From: Oreohelix idahoensis
Taxonomy: Eukaryota > Mollusca > Gastropoda > Stylommatophora > Oreohelicidae
Reading direction: 5' to 3'
DNA: 64,000 bases
Assembly: GCA_024509875.1 (NCBI GenBank)
Contig: JAMPIV010010573.1
Location: 513,501-577,500 of the forward strand
Part shown: positions 42,360 to 54,919 of the stretch, piece by piece
How the letters are laid out: every line of letters begins with the position of its first letter
Position numbering within the stretch: position 1 is the stretch's first letter
Made by a program: the position numbers and the translations under genes
The notes under the pieces: model-generated
Seen by the model: only the letters and a program-made list of their open reading frames with translations
What the model was told of the DNA's origin: nothing
The model's database searches: none

Positions 42360-44539
42360 TCAGTGGCCATCATGCCTAGTGGCGTCTTGTAGGGCAACAA
42401 CAAATTTATTCCACTTTGCTCGGTCGGCGGCCATCCTTCGTACAGTGCCCCAACTCTGGTTCATTCTTTGCATCTCAGCCTCCACAGTCCTCCGCCAAGT
42501 TGTTTTTGGTCGGCCTATCTTTCGTTTTCCTTCAGGGGTCCAAAGCATAGCTGTTCTTGTGATGGCATTAGGATTGCTTCTGAGGACATGGCCAACCCAG
42601 CTCCAGCGTCTGCCAGCTATGATGGTGTGCATGTCCTCTTGCTTGCTCCGAGTAAGCAGATCTTGGTTGGTGATGGTATTCGGCCAAAAGATTCGGTGAA
42701 TTTTTCTTAGGCATGTTGTGTAAAAGGAGGACAATTTCGACATTTCCTTCTCTGTAACTTTCAGCATTCCGCACCATAGAGAAGCACAGAAAGCACACAG
42801 CTCTGATATAATCTTAATTTTGTGCTTGTGCTGTATTGAGAGGACTTCCAGATGTTGTTTAGGCTAAAAAAGGTTGTTCTTGCTTTGTTTATTCTGTTGT
42901 TGATGTCTTTGCTTGCCCCGCCGTCTGGTGTTACTATGCATCCTAGGTATGTGAAGGTGTCTGTCTGTACCAGTTGCTGATTCCTTACTGATATGGGCTC
43001 AGGTTTGCTCACATTGAGCGTCATGAGCTCTGACCTCTTTAAATTGATGTTCAAGCCCACCTGCTGGCTATACTTATTAAGTCTATCCGTTTTTTTCCTG
43101 GATGTGTTGATGTGAATGTGTTCGTAGTGCAATGTCATCTGCATATTCCAGATCTTCCAATGTAGAAAATGTAGTCCATCTTATTTCTCTTGGACTGCCC
43201 TCTGTTGTATGGCGCATCACCCAGTCTATGACTGTTAAAAATAGAGTGGTTGACAAGGGACATCCCTGTCGTACTCCTGTCTTCACCTCAAAGGTTAGGT
43301 TGCTCTGCCCAACACTACACGTAAAGTTGGCATAGAGGCTTTTTATGATTGACACTATGCAGCTTGGAATTCCATAAGCCCTCAGCATTTTCCATAAATT
43401 GTCCCTATGTATACTGTCAAAAGCCTTTTCAAAATCAAACGAAATTATTGTACAGCTGTCTTTGCCATTCTGAGCACTGCTCTATAATGTTCCTGAGAGT
43501 AAATATATGATCTACACATCTTCTGTTCTTTCTAACTCCTGCTTGTTCTTTCCTCAGTTTGTGATCTACTGCTTTAAAAATTCTCTGTATAATTATCCTG
43601 CCTAGTATTTTGCTGGGAACTGAGAGAAGAGTTATTCCTCTCCAATTATTGCAGTCTGCAAGATCTCCCTTCTTGGGCAATTTGACAATTATTCCTTTTC
43701 TCCACTCTGTTGGTGTTGTCCCTATTTTCCAGACTTGTGCAAAAAGTGGTTCTAATAGTTCTGCTGCTAGCTCAGGATCTGTCTTAAATAGCTCTGCATT
43801 TAAGTTATCATGGCCAGGAGCTTTTCCATTCTTTAACCCTTTGATTGCTGTGATAATTTCTTCTTATCTAATATATGTCTGTATTAACATCTAGATCGTT
43901 TTCAGCCTCAGGAACATTCAATTGTGTCTCTGGTGGTTCCTTGTTCAGAGTTTCTCTGAAATGTTCTGCTCATCTTGTTTCCTGTCCCTCTGCTGTCGTG
44001 ATGAGATTTCCTTGCTTATCTCTTACTAATGTAATATTATTTGCATCTCGTTCTCCGCTGATGAATTTAGTTATTTTGTATACTGTGCTTTGTTCATTTC
44101 TCAGTGCTGCCTCCTCTGCCTGTCTTGCAAGATCGTCTAGGAAATTCCTTTTGTTGGCTCGGGTTTGGCGTTTAACTTCCTTGTCCAGCTGACTGTACTG
44201 TTCGCTATATAGTTGCTTTAACCTGGGGGACTTCGCTTCTGTTTTTTTCTTTTCATTTCCTTTCTCATCGTTATGGTGTTTAATGTTTCTGGTGTTATCC
44301 AGTCTTGCTTCTTCCTTTCCTGGAATCCCAAGCATGATTTGCTGCTTTTCTTATATATTGTTGAAATGGTGTTGAATTTCTGGTCAATATCATCAATGTC
44401 TTTTCCTGACTTTTGGCAAATTGATATCGTTTCTTTATGTCAGCCGCAAAAGCTTTTCTGGTAAGGGGGTCCTTCAATTTGCTGATGTAAAACCTTTTCT
44501 GTGTAGTTACAGTTGGTCCAGCCTTTCTTAGTTTCACTT
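42360..44539 (-). pseudogene. RT and C-terminal part of the RTE-like element
   Basis: Broken over several frames. A lysine-rich linker (44540-43970) precedes RT. RT: KKGDLADCNNWRGITLLSVPSKILGRII and EQAGVRKNRRCVDHIFTLR (43435-43680), then GVRQGCPLSTTLF and the catalytic YADD in LEYADDIAL (about 43130). C-terminal: YLGCIVTPDGGA, WVGHVLRSNP and GRPKTTWRRTVEAEMQ. Frame changes lie near 43900, 43430, 43110 and 42765. Confidence 0.88.
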
Positions 44540-45310
44540 TCAGTTTGCTACTACTAAATGGTGATCACTTCCCACATCTGCACCTCTTCTTACCTTCACA
44601 TCTTGTAGTGCATGTCTCCATCGACCGTTAATCATGATGTGGTCTATCTGGTTTCTGTCCCGACCATTTGGTGATTCCCATGTTAATTTGTGAATTTCTT
44701 TATGTGGGATAAGTGTTCCTCCAATGACCAGGTTGTTAATGCTACAGAAATTTATTAATTTGTCCCCATTTTCGTTTGCTGTTCCGCTGCCGCATTTCCC
44801 CATTGCTCTTTCATTATATATATTTTGTGTACCAACTTTCGCATTTAGGTCTCCCATTACTATAATAAGATCAAATCTTGGTGTGTCTTCCATTTCTTTC
44901 TGCAGTTGTTGATAGAATTCATCCTTGACCTCTTCATCGCTATCATTCGTTGGTGCGTAGCATTGTATTATTGTAGTATTGGTGAATCTTCCTCTCAATC
45001 TTAATCTTATCAGTCTGTTGTTGATGGGTTTCCATTCCAGTAATGTCCTTTCTATTCCTTTCTGTATAATAATGGCTACGCCTTCATTGTGCTGTCCATC
45101 CTCTCTTCCAGAGTAAAGTACTGTTTCTTCTGTTGCTGTTTTAACTTTTCCTGCCCCTGTCCATCTGCTCTCGCTTATCCCTAGAACGTGTAACCTATAG
45201 TTTCTCATTTCTGCCGTGACCTGTTTTAGTTTACCCATCTCGTTCATTGTCCTGACATTCCAAAATCTTATTCTTGTATCATATTTTGCGGTCATGACGT
45301 CCGTTTTCAT
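44540..45310 (-). pseudogene. APE-type endonuclease domain of the RTE-like element
   Basis: A frame of 256 codons holding a near-complete endonuclease that would nick target DNA. Motifs: RFWNVRTMNEMGKL, the catalytic glutamate in LGISESRWTG, IIQCYAPTND, VMGDLNAKVG, IDHIMINGRWRH and the final GSDHHLV. The start methionine at 45310 fits a family N-terminus. The frame breaks at the junction to RT near 44540. Confidence 0.88.
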
Positions 45311-45643
45311 ATCAGTGGCTTCCTTTCGGCTTTCACCACTGAAGTCATACGAGCCTCAGACTCCGGATGTCCGTCCCGCAGCAACGTTTGTTCATTTGTT
45401 GTTGTTCCCGTAACTTTATTATTTTTTTACATAGACAGGGGTGTCAACCCTTTGCTAAAACCCCCAACCTGGAGGACCAGGGTGTCTGCTTTAGTCTGAC
45501 CCATGCCCGCGCAATCCTGTCCAGCTTGGTAGACCCTTCCATGAGTAAAACTCCCACTAGCATAGCTCTGGGGGTAATCAGGGTACGCAAGCCGCCATAC
45601 CTCGACAAGGTATTGACACCGGTGATGGCAGACATTAGCATCT

Positions 45644-47090
45644 ACACTGATTGAAAAAGTGTTCACAGTTTAGATTGAATATGTTTTCAATTACATCTAC
45701 ACTGATTGAAAAGTTTTGAAACTTTCATTAATTTTAAAGTGAATATGTTTTCACAGACATTTACACTGGTTTGAAAATATAGATGTTATAATTAGAATGT
45801 GCGTCATTTCTTTCATCTTTCGCTCCCTGCTCCAAATGGAACTTGGTACTACCTATGCTTTTAGCTCTCTGTAAAAAACTAGCAATAAAGCAGTCACCAG
45901 CCCTTGCAGTGGTGGTTCATAAAATCATCATTCTATATGATGAGGTTGCCAGCCGCAAATGATTTGGACATCTTTAGCACTTTTCACATATTAGTATTCA
46001 CATGGCAATATATACATATTAGTTCACAGGTTAGTAATGAAAAATGTAAAAAGTACAACTTACGCCAATCTCGGCTCACTGACTGTTTGCTCAGAGAGGT
46101 AGGTTTAAGGCACTGGCAGATGCCTTTTTCACGTGTTATTGGGGGTCGTTATTTTATCAATTAATTCCCACTATGAATCCATGTTTCAGTTTCCTCAGAT
46201 TCCGGTTCCTTATTAAAATGGTTTTCCTAGGCTCTTTAAGTCCTTCAAGATGTTCCCCAAAGCCCGGTCTGATAAATGGAATTCTGAATTCTAACTTCTG
46301 GCAGTCTGGTTTCGTCTGGGCAAGCGATTCTTACAGTGTATTAAAACTGCGAAAGGGTCATGTTATATGGCCTGTCTTCTCCCGCATTTGTTTTGCTACG
46401 ATGCTAAGAAAGCTCCAATCGTTTCAAACAAGCGTGTTTAGTTGGGTAATTTCAAAATTATTTCCGCCTGAAATAATATGCGTGATGCAAAAGGTCACAT
46501 CTCCCACATATGGAATGAAAACATCCGATCCTCTCTCGGCCATGTTTACAAATAACTTATTATTACTTTAATATAAAGGAATGTCTTTTTAACAAGTTCT
46601 GCTGGAAACGATGATGTCATGCATGTCTGTCCAATATGTGGCGCACAGACGAGTAATCTCGTTATCTGTCGCTTGAGCACACAAAATCTGTCTCTTTATC
46701 ATCTTGGCGAAGAACACATCCTGGCCTTATCAGCGATAAAACAAATGCGCTGGGCGATTTTTGTGTTTATCCTTAGTCTGATGTCGGCCACTCCCGAGAT
46801 TAACTAACATGGTTGTCGATTAATTATTATCTCAGCCGTTCCTCGCCTTGCAGGGATGAACGGGTAACCAAACAGACATGACGACTTATCAGTGGGAGGA
46901 GTGTAAGAATGTTTGAAAATACAAAATATCTGCTACATAGCAGAGAAAGAAAGAGGTGCCGACCATGGAAAAGCAAGTAAATAGTAAGTACAGCAAATGT
47001 CCAGGATACGGCCTTAGTGAAGCAGAGAGCGACCCAAAAATAGTTATGTGACAATGACACACGTGGGAATAGAAACTAAATGAAAGAGCT
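45644..47090 (+). repeat. 2.4-kb dispersed repeat, copy 1 right part
   Basis: Continues the alignment with copy 2 (48640-50170). Shared: ctacactgattgaaa, gcagtggtggttcat, gaggttgccagcc, and a tail with catagcagagaaagaaag. Open frames here are short and not shared as protein. Confidence 0.75.
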
Positions 47091-47456
47091 ACGCAGATGC
47101 AAATGGTTCCAAAGATAAGGAAAACGTTGGAGACATGCTTTCAGAAAGTCATCGACAAGCGTCATAATTCTTGACTCAGCGGAGTTGAAGAAATAGAGAA
47201 GACCTCAAAACGCACGTCGAGGACTTTGGAAGACGAAATAAGACACAAATGGAAGGTGTTGGAAGGAAATGGCGCAGAACGCCTGGACACAGATGCTCGG
47301 TGAAATTTGTTTGGTGGTCTTTGCTCCACATGTAGCTAAACGGCGAAAAGGTATCGATGTCGAACAGTTGATAAGACCATAGGATATCAGAATCATTATC
47401 ATCACCATCGTTATTATTATCTTAGGTCCTCCTTTTTTGTGCATCAAGTTTTGAGG

Positions 47457-47660
47457 AGAGCCGGATTGGTCAAGCGGTTAGTGCTCTTTCCTCCCGTAGC
47501 GAAGTTACCACGTTCCAGGGTCAATACCTGGGAGAGCCCTGCTCCAATTTTCTTAACGTAAATGGGTACCTGACTCTGCTCTTGAGTTGAGGAAGGGAAC
47601 TGGTCACCACACCTCATAAAGATGGACCTAGTATAATGCAGTCTCTAACACTTCACTCCC
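47457..47660 (+). mobile_element. tRNA-derived SINE candidate
   Basis: A box tggtcaagcgg (47467-47477). A T-arm with a perfect stem ccagg/cctgg and the 7-nt loop gtcaata (47515-47531) holds the B box. The head is about 90 bp, followed by an unrelated body. It lies just upstream of repeat copy 2. No perfect tRNA fold, so not a tRNA gene. Confidence 0.65.
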
Positions 47661-47679
47661 CTATGGTGTGACGGTATTG

Positions 47680-50170
47680 CCTCCCCAGCTTTGCAGTAGT
47701 AATCCAACAGTGGCCAAAACTCAAGAGTATCTAATATGGGCTTCAAACGTGTCTACCTTCGCACATATTACTATTGGCAGATATGTAGATAGAAGGTTAA
47801 TGACGCTTCTACCACAAAGCAGAATTCACAAGATAATCAGATAAGCGAAAACAAGGCTGCGTTTGGCTGAGCACGTTAATTCTATAATCTGCCGACAACT
47901 TTTGTGAAAGATTAAGCAATGGTTTATGTTAGCTCGTTTAAGCCCCCACCTCTGACTAACTCAGGGGAATTCTTATTATTCTGGTATAACTTAGTTTAGA
48001 GTGTGTAGTAAATTGACTGAGACAAACATGCAGTAACTTTAAAATGATTAAATCGAAGTTAAATTTGTAAAATTACAAATAACAAAATGTAATAATCACT
48101 TAAGTTTTAACAGTTTGAAAATAATTGAATAGTTTAGAAGAAAAGTTTCATCATTGATGGATAATAGAGACGATGAAAAAAAGTTCACTTTGGCAGCTTA
48201 TATATGGAACTTAGCTGCCAATGACGGTTCTGCTCCTTCTGATGGGTGGGTTCTTTTTACACTGCTCTCGCTCATCGCTGGTCAAGGTTGTAGGGTGAAG
48301 CTCGTTTCCCAGAAATGTCAAGGAGAGTCTACAAAGTTGGTCCTTCGTCTTAAAGCGTAGGCCACTTGTCCCTTCTTGTTCCAGAGAAAGTACTTTCTGC
48401 TGGTACCACCAATAACTTTGGTAACGAATAGAAACGAAACGCTCTTCTACGTATTGCGTTTTTCAACCCAAGGTTATGGGTCCCTATCTTCCCATTTAAC
48501 TCAGAATTTACCCTAGATGAGAATTAAATTTAATCCCTCGAGATAAAACCTTCTTTACATTTAAATTGAATAGCTTGTATATTTACTGTACATTTAAATG
48601 AAAAGGTTAATAGTACAAATAGAATATGTTTACATTTACATTTCCACTGATTGAAAAGTGTTCACAATATAAATTGAATATGTTTTCATTTATATTTACA
48701 TTGATTTGAAAAGTTTTAAACTTTCATTAATTTTAAAATAAATATTTTCACATAGACATTTACACTGGTTTGAAACTGTAAGTATTATACCTAGAATGTA
48801 CATCATTTCTTTCATCTTTTCCTCCCTGCTCCATATGGAACTTGGAACTACTTTATGCTTTTAGTTCTCTTTACGAAACTAGCGATAAAGCCATCACCAG
48901 CCCGTGCAGTGGTGGTTCATGAATCATCATTCTATACGCTGAGGTTGCCAGCCTCAATTGACTGGGACATCCACTAGCGATTTTCACATATTCAAACTCA
49001 CGTGGTAATATACATATATATGTTAGTTCACATGTTAGTAATGAAATGTAAAATCACAACTTACGCCAATCCTGGCTCATAGACTTTTTGCTCAGATGAA
49101 TAAAAGAGACTTGAATCGGCCTCTTACACGCGTCTGGGGTGTCGTTAATTTAATAAGTTCCCTCTCTGAATTTGTGTGTTTCCTTCAGTTTCCTCAGACA
49201 GCGGCTTTCCTTATTAAAATGATAGAGATTTCGTTGGCTGTTTTTGTAAGTCCTGACGAATACTCAAATAAAAGGTGTCCGGTCTGATAAAATGGAATTC
49301 TGAATTCTAGGCTTCACTCTGGCAAGGTCTGGTGTCTTGGCAAGCGATCTTCACAGTAGTTTTGACTGACTAAAGCGTCAGGTTATATTCACTGCCTTTC
49401 CACGCATTCGTTGTTATGAAGCTTAGATGATCAGCCAATCTGATTTAAATATTTTCTATGACTCATCTAGTGCAAAATTTCAAACATTACTTTTCTGAAA
49501 ATGGGCTATAAACATCCGATTGCCCTGTGTACCGACACACGAACACGTCGTTAATCTCATACGACAACGTGTGTCAGATGTAACAAATTATTACTTTCGC
49601 TAAAGTAATGTTTTATCTGTTGCTTGAGCACACACTTTTTTTTAATGTAAAACTTTTGCCTCGTTTTGGCGAGGCGCGTCCCGTTTAACCTAGTCGGTTA
49701 TATTAGGGCGCATGTCCAAATAAAAGACTACTAGGTATGAGACATTATGAATCTATTTTGAGCACACACAAAATCCGTCTTTTTACAACCTTGGCGGAGA
49801 CGCACCTGTGCCTTATCAGTGATTTAACAGATTGCGTTGGGCGATGTACGTGTTAATCTGTGTACTGATATCGGCCGCGTCTGCGATTAACCAACTTGGT
49901 TGTCGATAATGTTCTCTCAGCCGCTCCTGCAAATGTTTAGTATTATCATCCACCAGGAGTGTCAGATAAACAGGCAAGACACAATATACTGAAAGTAGCG
50001 AAAGAATGTAGATACAAAATATGTGCTACACATAGCAGAGAAAGAAAGAAAGTGCGATAATTGAAAGCACTCAATAAAATCCGTACCACAAATGTACCGA
50101 TTCCTGCCGTAGTGAAACAGAGATTAGGAAGAAGAAGGGGTCGCCCCAATCCATTATGTGACATATGGCA
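47680..50170 (+). repeat. 2.4-kb dispersed repeat, copy 2
   Basis: Uninterrupted relative of 41310-47090, diverged by substitutions and small indels. It includes copy D of the ~90-bp repeat at 49640-49730. No domain recognised. Confidence 0.78.
49640..49730 (-). repeat. Dispersed ~90-bp repeat, copy D
   Basis: The reverse complement reads ggacatgcgccctaatataa, then an aacgggacgcg block and cctcgccaaaacgaggc, the clearest hairpin among the copies. Confidence 0.65.
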
Positions 50171-50760
50171 GTTTCTGCTGTGGGGCTAACTTGACTGGGT
50201 TTTTTTTCCCACGTTTTGGTAACATTTTGTTTTGCGAAGATATGTACCTGACCAAGCTTCGTACTTTCTTAATCGTTCTCATCAAATTGTTGTTAGAAGT
50301 CAGGTAGATCAAACAGTAGGATTTTAAATCAAAAGCATTGACCTCATCTGGAAAGGACATGCGTCTTTAAGCTCTCTTGTTGGGAAGCCCACCCACCGAA
50401 CTTTAAAAAATAGCTCAATCCCTACAGGCAGCGAAAGCCTTCACAAAGTCTGTTATTTTTATAGCCCATTTCACCACTGTTCAGTTAGAAATATTTTTAT
50501 AGCTGTTTACAGATGTTCAAAAGTTCTAAATAATATTTACATATTTTTAAACCGTGTTCAAAGCCTTTTTAGTTGTTTAAACAACTTACGACAGTATCTC
50601 CGTTTCTTGAAAACTAAAGATGTTAAAAAATATCAATTGAAATTTATTCTAAACCACCTTTCTTTCTTTTCTTTTCAAGTGTTTGAAATGCTGGATAAGA
50701 GTATCTATGTGTCTTGAAGAACTGAAGACTTCATGCGTTTTTAAGAAGCCAAGAAAACTC
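50171..50760. other. Non-coding spacer
   Basis: Nothing recognised. Confidence 0.4.
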
Positions 50761-50764
50761 AACG

Positions 50765-50990
50765 TCAGTGAAACACCACAGTGTGTCATTTCAGATCAGC
50801 TGCCGTCTCCGCTTCGAAGGTCGGCTGCATAGGATCTCCAATATCTTCTTTCTCTTGCCTCGATGGTACAATCTAGTAGGCTCTCATGGCCATCTCATAA
50901 TGTTACCTTCCCACCTTTTGCACTGTCTTCCTCTCCCATTTGCCTTCCTATATTCCTTCTATTGTGGTTTTCATCTAGGTGCTATACACA
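50765..50990 (-). pseudogene. Non-LTR RT C-terminal relic
   Basis: The minus strand gives degenerate W-E-N and ARERRYWRSYAADLRSGDG blocks, the usual end of RTE/CR1-like ORFs. It aligns at nucleotide level with 3580-3780. Confidence 0.6.
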
Positions 50991-51775
50991 CTATCAGTTC
51001 TATAGTCTTTGGGGGTGCTTAGGTGGTCAAGTGTTATGTCATGGTTCACTCTTGTAGCGAGGAGATGGACCCAGAGTACATATCACTTCAATTACTTTTC
51101 TGTTGTCTCGTGTCCTCATTTTTTAATGTTTTTTGTGTGTGTCTGTCTATCTGTATTTCTTCTTTCTTACTTACTTACTCTCTTTCTTTCTTACAAGTGC
51201 CTACCATTTACCAATTTCGGTTAATTATTTACTTCTTACTGGCCTCTAGTTTCTCTCGTTGTTTATTTCTTTACAAACACGTGACATAGTGATTAAGCAG
51301 GGTGCCATAAACCCTATGTTCTTAACACCCAGCACTCTTTTGTCTGAGGTAACCTTCTACATGTTGCGTTATTTCTCGATTTTTATTATCATCTCTTTTA
51401 GGTTTTTGAACCCCGCACTTAAAAACTGGTGGTTTTTTGTGTGCAAGGGATACTCAGTTCAACCCCATGTGGGTTATAATTTGGGTATATAGTGTTCATC
51501 TTTCCATATATTGTATTACTTTGTTGTTTATGTTGGCTCTTCCAGGCTGTAATTTATCTGCCATGGGGCCTGTCATGTATCTTCTTCCATGATACCATGT
51601 TTCTCTCTCTCGCTATTGACATCTTTTTTCTGCTGGGCTTTTGTTGGTTTTGGATTGGTGGTTTTCGTTTGTTTGTTTTTTTATTTTTTTATTTAATTCT
51701 TCTACTGGTGTTGAATGGACTTATTGGTTTTTTGTTTGTTTATTTTTTGGGTTTTTTTTCCTTGTCATTCTAATT
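50991..51775. other. T-rich non-coding stretch
   Basis: Strongly T-rich. The hydrophobic open frames on the plus strand reflect composition. Confidence 0.5.
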
Positions 51776-51786
51776 TGTTCTAGTTG

Positions 51787-52440
51787 TTATATGTTGGTTC
51801 TTGTTCTGGTAATATAAAATTGTATTATGTTGTGTAGCCCCCTGGGTAGGTGAACTTTCAGTACATTTTCCAGTGACAGTGATGTTGAGTTTTGGGTTCT
51901 CAAGTATTCCATTAGTGGTTTTCTGTGATTTTCGTATTTTTTGCATGTTAACACATAATGTGCTATGGTGTGTTTCTCCAGACATGTTGCACAGTAGGGT
52001 TCCTCCACCATGAAATAGCCTGTTCCTAGTTTAAGTCTAATTAGTTTTCTGTTGCATGGTATTTTTGGTTCTCTAGATATCTGACATGTCCGGGTTGGAT
52101 CTTTTAGCAGTTTGTAGGAGGGTCTGCCTTTCTTTCTAGTTTTCTTTCCATTCCTTTGTTATAATATTTCTAATTGTACTTTTTTCATCTCTGTTGTGCC
52201 TAAACCTGAGTTTATGTGGTTTGAGCTGGTTCTTCCTGCTTTTGCTTCCCTGTCGGCCACCTCGTTTCCTTCTTTTCTCACGTGAGAGGGTATCCATGCT
52301 AGTAATACTGAGCATCCCCTATTATTTAGGCGTGTACTAAGTTGCAACACTTCTTCTGCTATGTCTGGTCGGCTACATTCATGTGGGTTTCTTAGTGCTT
52401 GAAGAGCTGACTGTGAGTCAGTTAGGATTTCTTTTCTTCG
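51787..52440 (-). pseudogene. RNase H and C-terminal fragment of an I/Nimb-like element
   Basis: Same family as 8584-11119. RNase H piece: ILTDSQSALQALRNPHECSRPDI and IPSHVRKEGNEVADREAKAGR (compare FTDSLSSLQALEHPGKCSRPDI there). C-terminal finger: CATCLEKHTIAHYVLTCKKY. Frames are broken between the two pieces. 5'-truncated. Confidence 0.85.
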
Positions 52441-53626
52441 CCACCCGCTCCCTCCTCCTCCCCCCCACCCCCCCCAACCAATTAAGTTTTTACTGGATTC
52501 TTGAGTGCGTTTTATTACCCCGGATCTATTTGAGCAGCCATTTTGCTCATGCGAAATCAACATCAGCCACTTTCATGTAAGGGTTGTATCATATTTGTTT
52601 ATTTTTAAAAATGTTATTTAGTTATCGCTTTCTTTCCCTTCTGTTTTGGTACGACGGTTATCCCTGACGTAGGCACTGTGGCTGTAACTTTGGCAATTTT
52701 CGTTGTTAGCGAATCTTATTTGTGAGCTCTTTGTTTCGTGTAATTAGAAATTTAGAAGAATAACATTACTGTATATCCGGTCGCTTCCTACAGTGACTGG
52801 CGACCCTCTTCCGCTTTTGCCTCTTCGTGGCGCAAAGGCCTTTAACAAATTTCTTCGTGTCTACTTTCTCGTATGTCCGACTACTTCAAATCTTGTTTTT
52901 CTTATTTCTGTCGTTCAATCTTTTCTCCGCGTGTTTCGGAATAATTTATGTATGTTTTAGAATGTTTTCTATTTGTTTTAGAATGTATTCTGTTTTCACT
53001 GTTCGGAGAGCGAGTAGGTCTAGAAGACTTCCTGTTTACGGCATTCCAAAGTTTCCATACGCTGTGTTCGGTCCGCTCCCGGTTTTTTTTAAATTTAAAT
53101 ATTTACTTCCACTGTTATTTGTGCAGTCCTTCTCCTTTCTGAATTCATTGTTTTTGTTTCCTCTTATAATAAGATTTTAATCCTGCTGTTTGTGTATAAA
53201 TAAGACGGCATTTGAAATGACATATTTTGAGGAAACCTGTTGTTAGTATTACACGACAGTGCTTGGAATCCCCAAGATGAGAGATGAAAAATCCATAGAA
53301 AAGGGAACATGCACGAAAGGAAGAAAGAGGACACAGAAAGACCTTGAAAGTATAGCACAGGATAGGAAGGCTTGACATGAGTTTGTTGAAGGCTTAGGCT
53401 CCTCATGGAGCACAAATAAATTGAGTGTAAAATAAATTGAAACAGAAACGACAGTTGTAAGAGTACACGAACGCTTTGGTAATGGCTTCCTGCAAGGGGG
53501 TTAAATGTAGTTGTAGTTTCATTCTCCGAAGGAAACGAAAAGGGAAATTACTCGTACTATTAAACTAGGACTGCAATAAGACTGATGTTTAAAAAAAATA
53601 ATACCGGTACTAATAATTCTATTCAA
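52441..53626. other. Non-coding stretch
   Basis: A short poly-C/T run at 52448-52482. No gene recognised. Confidence 0.4.
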
Positions 53627-53637
53627 GCTAATATAAC

Positions 53638-53974
53638 TTACATACTTACTTAGTCGTTCCTCTTCTACCGTGAGGTGTAAAGCTTTGTAAGAGAGAGCGC
53701 CATACTATTATATCGGTGTCTTCCCCCTGGCTTGGTTCCATTCTAGTCCTCGGTCCTTCAAAAATTGTCTAATGTTGTCCTCCCAGCGGACTTTGGGTGG
53801 TCCTGGAGGTCTGGATCCCTGGCGCTTAGTTCCCCATGCTTGCTGTGGTAGCCGATTTTCTCCCATTCTGCAGACATGGCCAAACCATCTCAGTTGGGAC
53901 TGTTCTACTTGGATTTACAGGGGTTTGGTTGCGGACCATGTCTCTTCTAGTTACTTCAACCACCTTCCTCAGAT
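53638..53974 (-). pseudogene. 5'-truncated RTE-like 3' end with (AAGT)n tail
   Basis: A 337-bp insertion between perfect 11-bp duplications agctaatataa (53627-53637 and 53975-53985). Homologous to 59715-60080. The minus strand encodes the C-terminal W.D.NIRQ..KDRG.EW region in degraded form. The 3' end ttacttagtcgttcctct matches the satellite monomer at 3909-7218. Confidence 0.88.
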
Positions 53975-53985
53975 AGCTAATATAA

Positions 53986-54625
53986 TCAGACATTAAATAT
54001 CCTCATGTAATGGTTAATGTACATTTGACATCCACTTACGATGTTTAGTATAGATTTAACATTCTCTTGTGATGTTAAATATAGGTTTAACATCATCTTA
54101 TAATGTTTAATGTGAGTTTAACATCATCTTATGATGTTTAATATAAGCTTAACATCCTCTTATGATGTTTAACATCCTCATATATTGTTTAATACAAGTT
54201 TAACTTCCTCTTATGATTTTAATACAGGTTTAACATCCTCTTATGTTGTTTAATATAGGTTTAACATGCACTTATGATGTTTAATATAGGTTTAACATCA
54301 TCTTATGGTGCTTAATATAGGTTTAACATCCTCTTATAATGTTTAATATCGGTTTAACATCTTATTATATTTAATATCGTTTAACATCCTCTTACGGTGT
54401 TTATAGGCTTAACATCCTCTTATTAACATCCTCATATATTGTTTAATACAGGTTTAACGTCCTCTTATGATTTTAATACAGGTTTAACATCCTCTTATGT
54501 TGTTTAATATAGGTTTAACATGCACTTAGGATGTTTAATATAGGTTTAACATCATCTTAAGGTGCTTAATACAGGTTTAACATCCTCTTATAATGTTTAA
54601 TATCGGTTTAACATATGTTCTCTTG
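53986..54625 (+). repeat. ~31-bp minisatellite
   Basis: About 20 degenerate units of gtttaacatcctcttatgat and gtttaata(ta). It starts directly after the RTE-like insertion site. Confidence 0.9.
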
Positions 54626-54894
54626 TAAAACCGATATTCATACCATGTGACGTATTATTTACAGTTCTCAACCCTAATGGCTTTATGGTCACTTTCTGAA
54701 GTTGGCGCACTCGGACGGTTTCAGATTTACCTTGAATGTAAGGGACAAGTAAATGATAGTGATCTTACATTTCCTTGAGAAAGTTTTTTATGAGAAAGTT
54801 TCATTGCAAGTGTTTAGCACTAAGATGTTTGATTGAGGCTGACAGATTTATGAAGCTTGATAACGGTCGATTTTTTTGTTCATGCGCGCGCGCC

Positions 54895-54919
54895 TGTGTG
54901 TGTGTGTGTGTGTGTGTGT
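54895..54919 (+). repeat. (TG)n microsatellite
   Basis: About 12 TG units after a short gcgc run. Confidence 0.9.

Larger units (their letters stand above)
42324..45632 (-). mobile_element. RTE-like non-LTR retrotransposon, near full length
   Basis: 3.3 kb inserted in repeat copy 1. The flanks cattaacatct (42313-42323) and cattagcatct (45633-45643) are an 11-bp duplication with one mismatch. The minus-strand order is 5' leader, apurinic-type endonuclease, RT, C-terminal region, and an AAG-repeat 3' end. About six frameshifts or stops have inactivated it. Confidence 0.88.
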
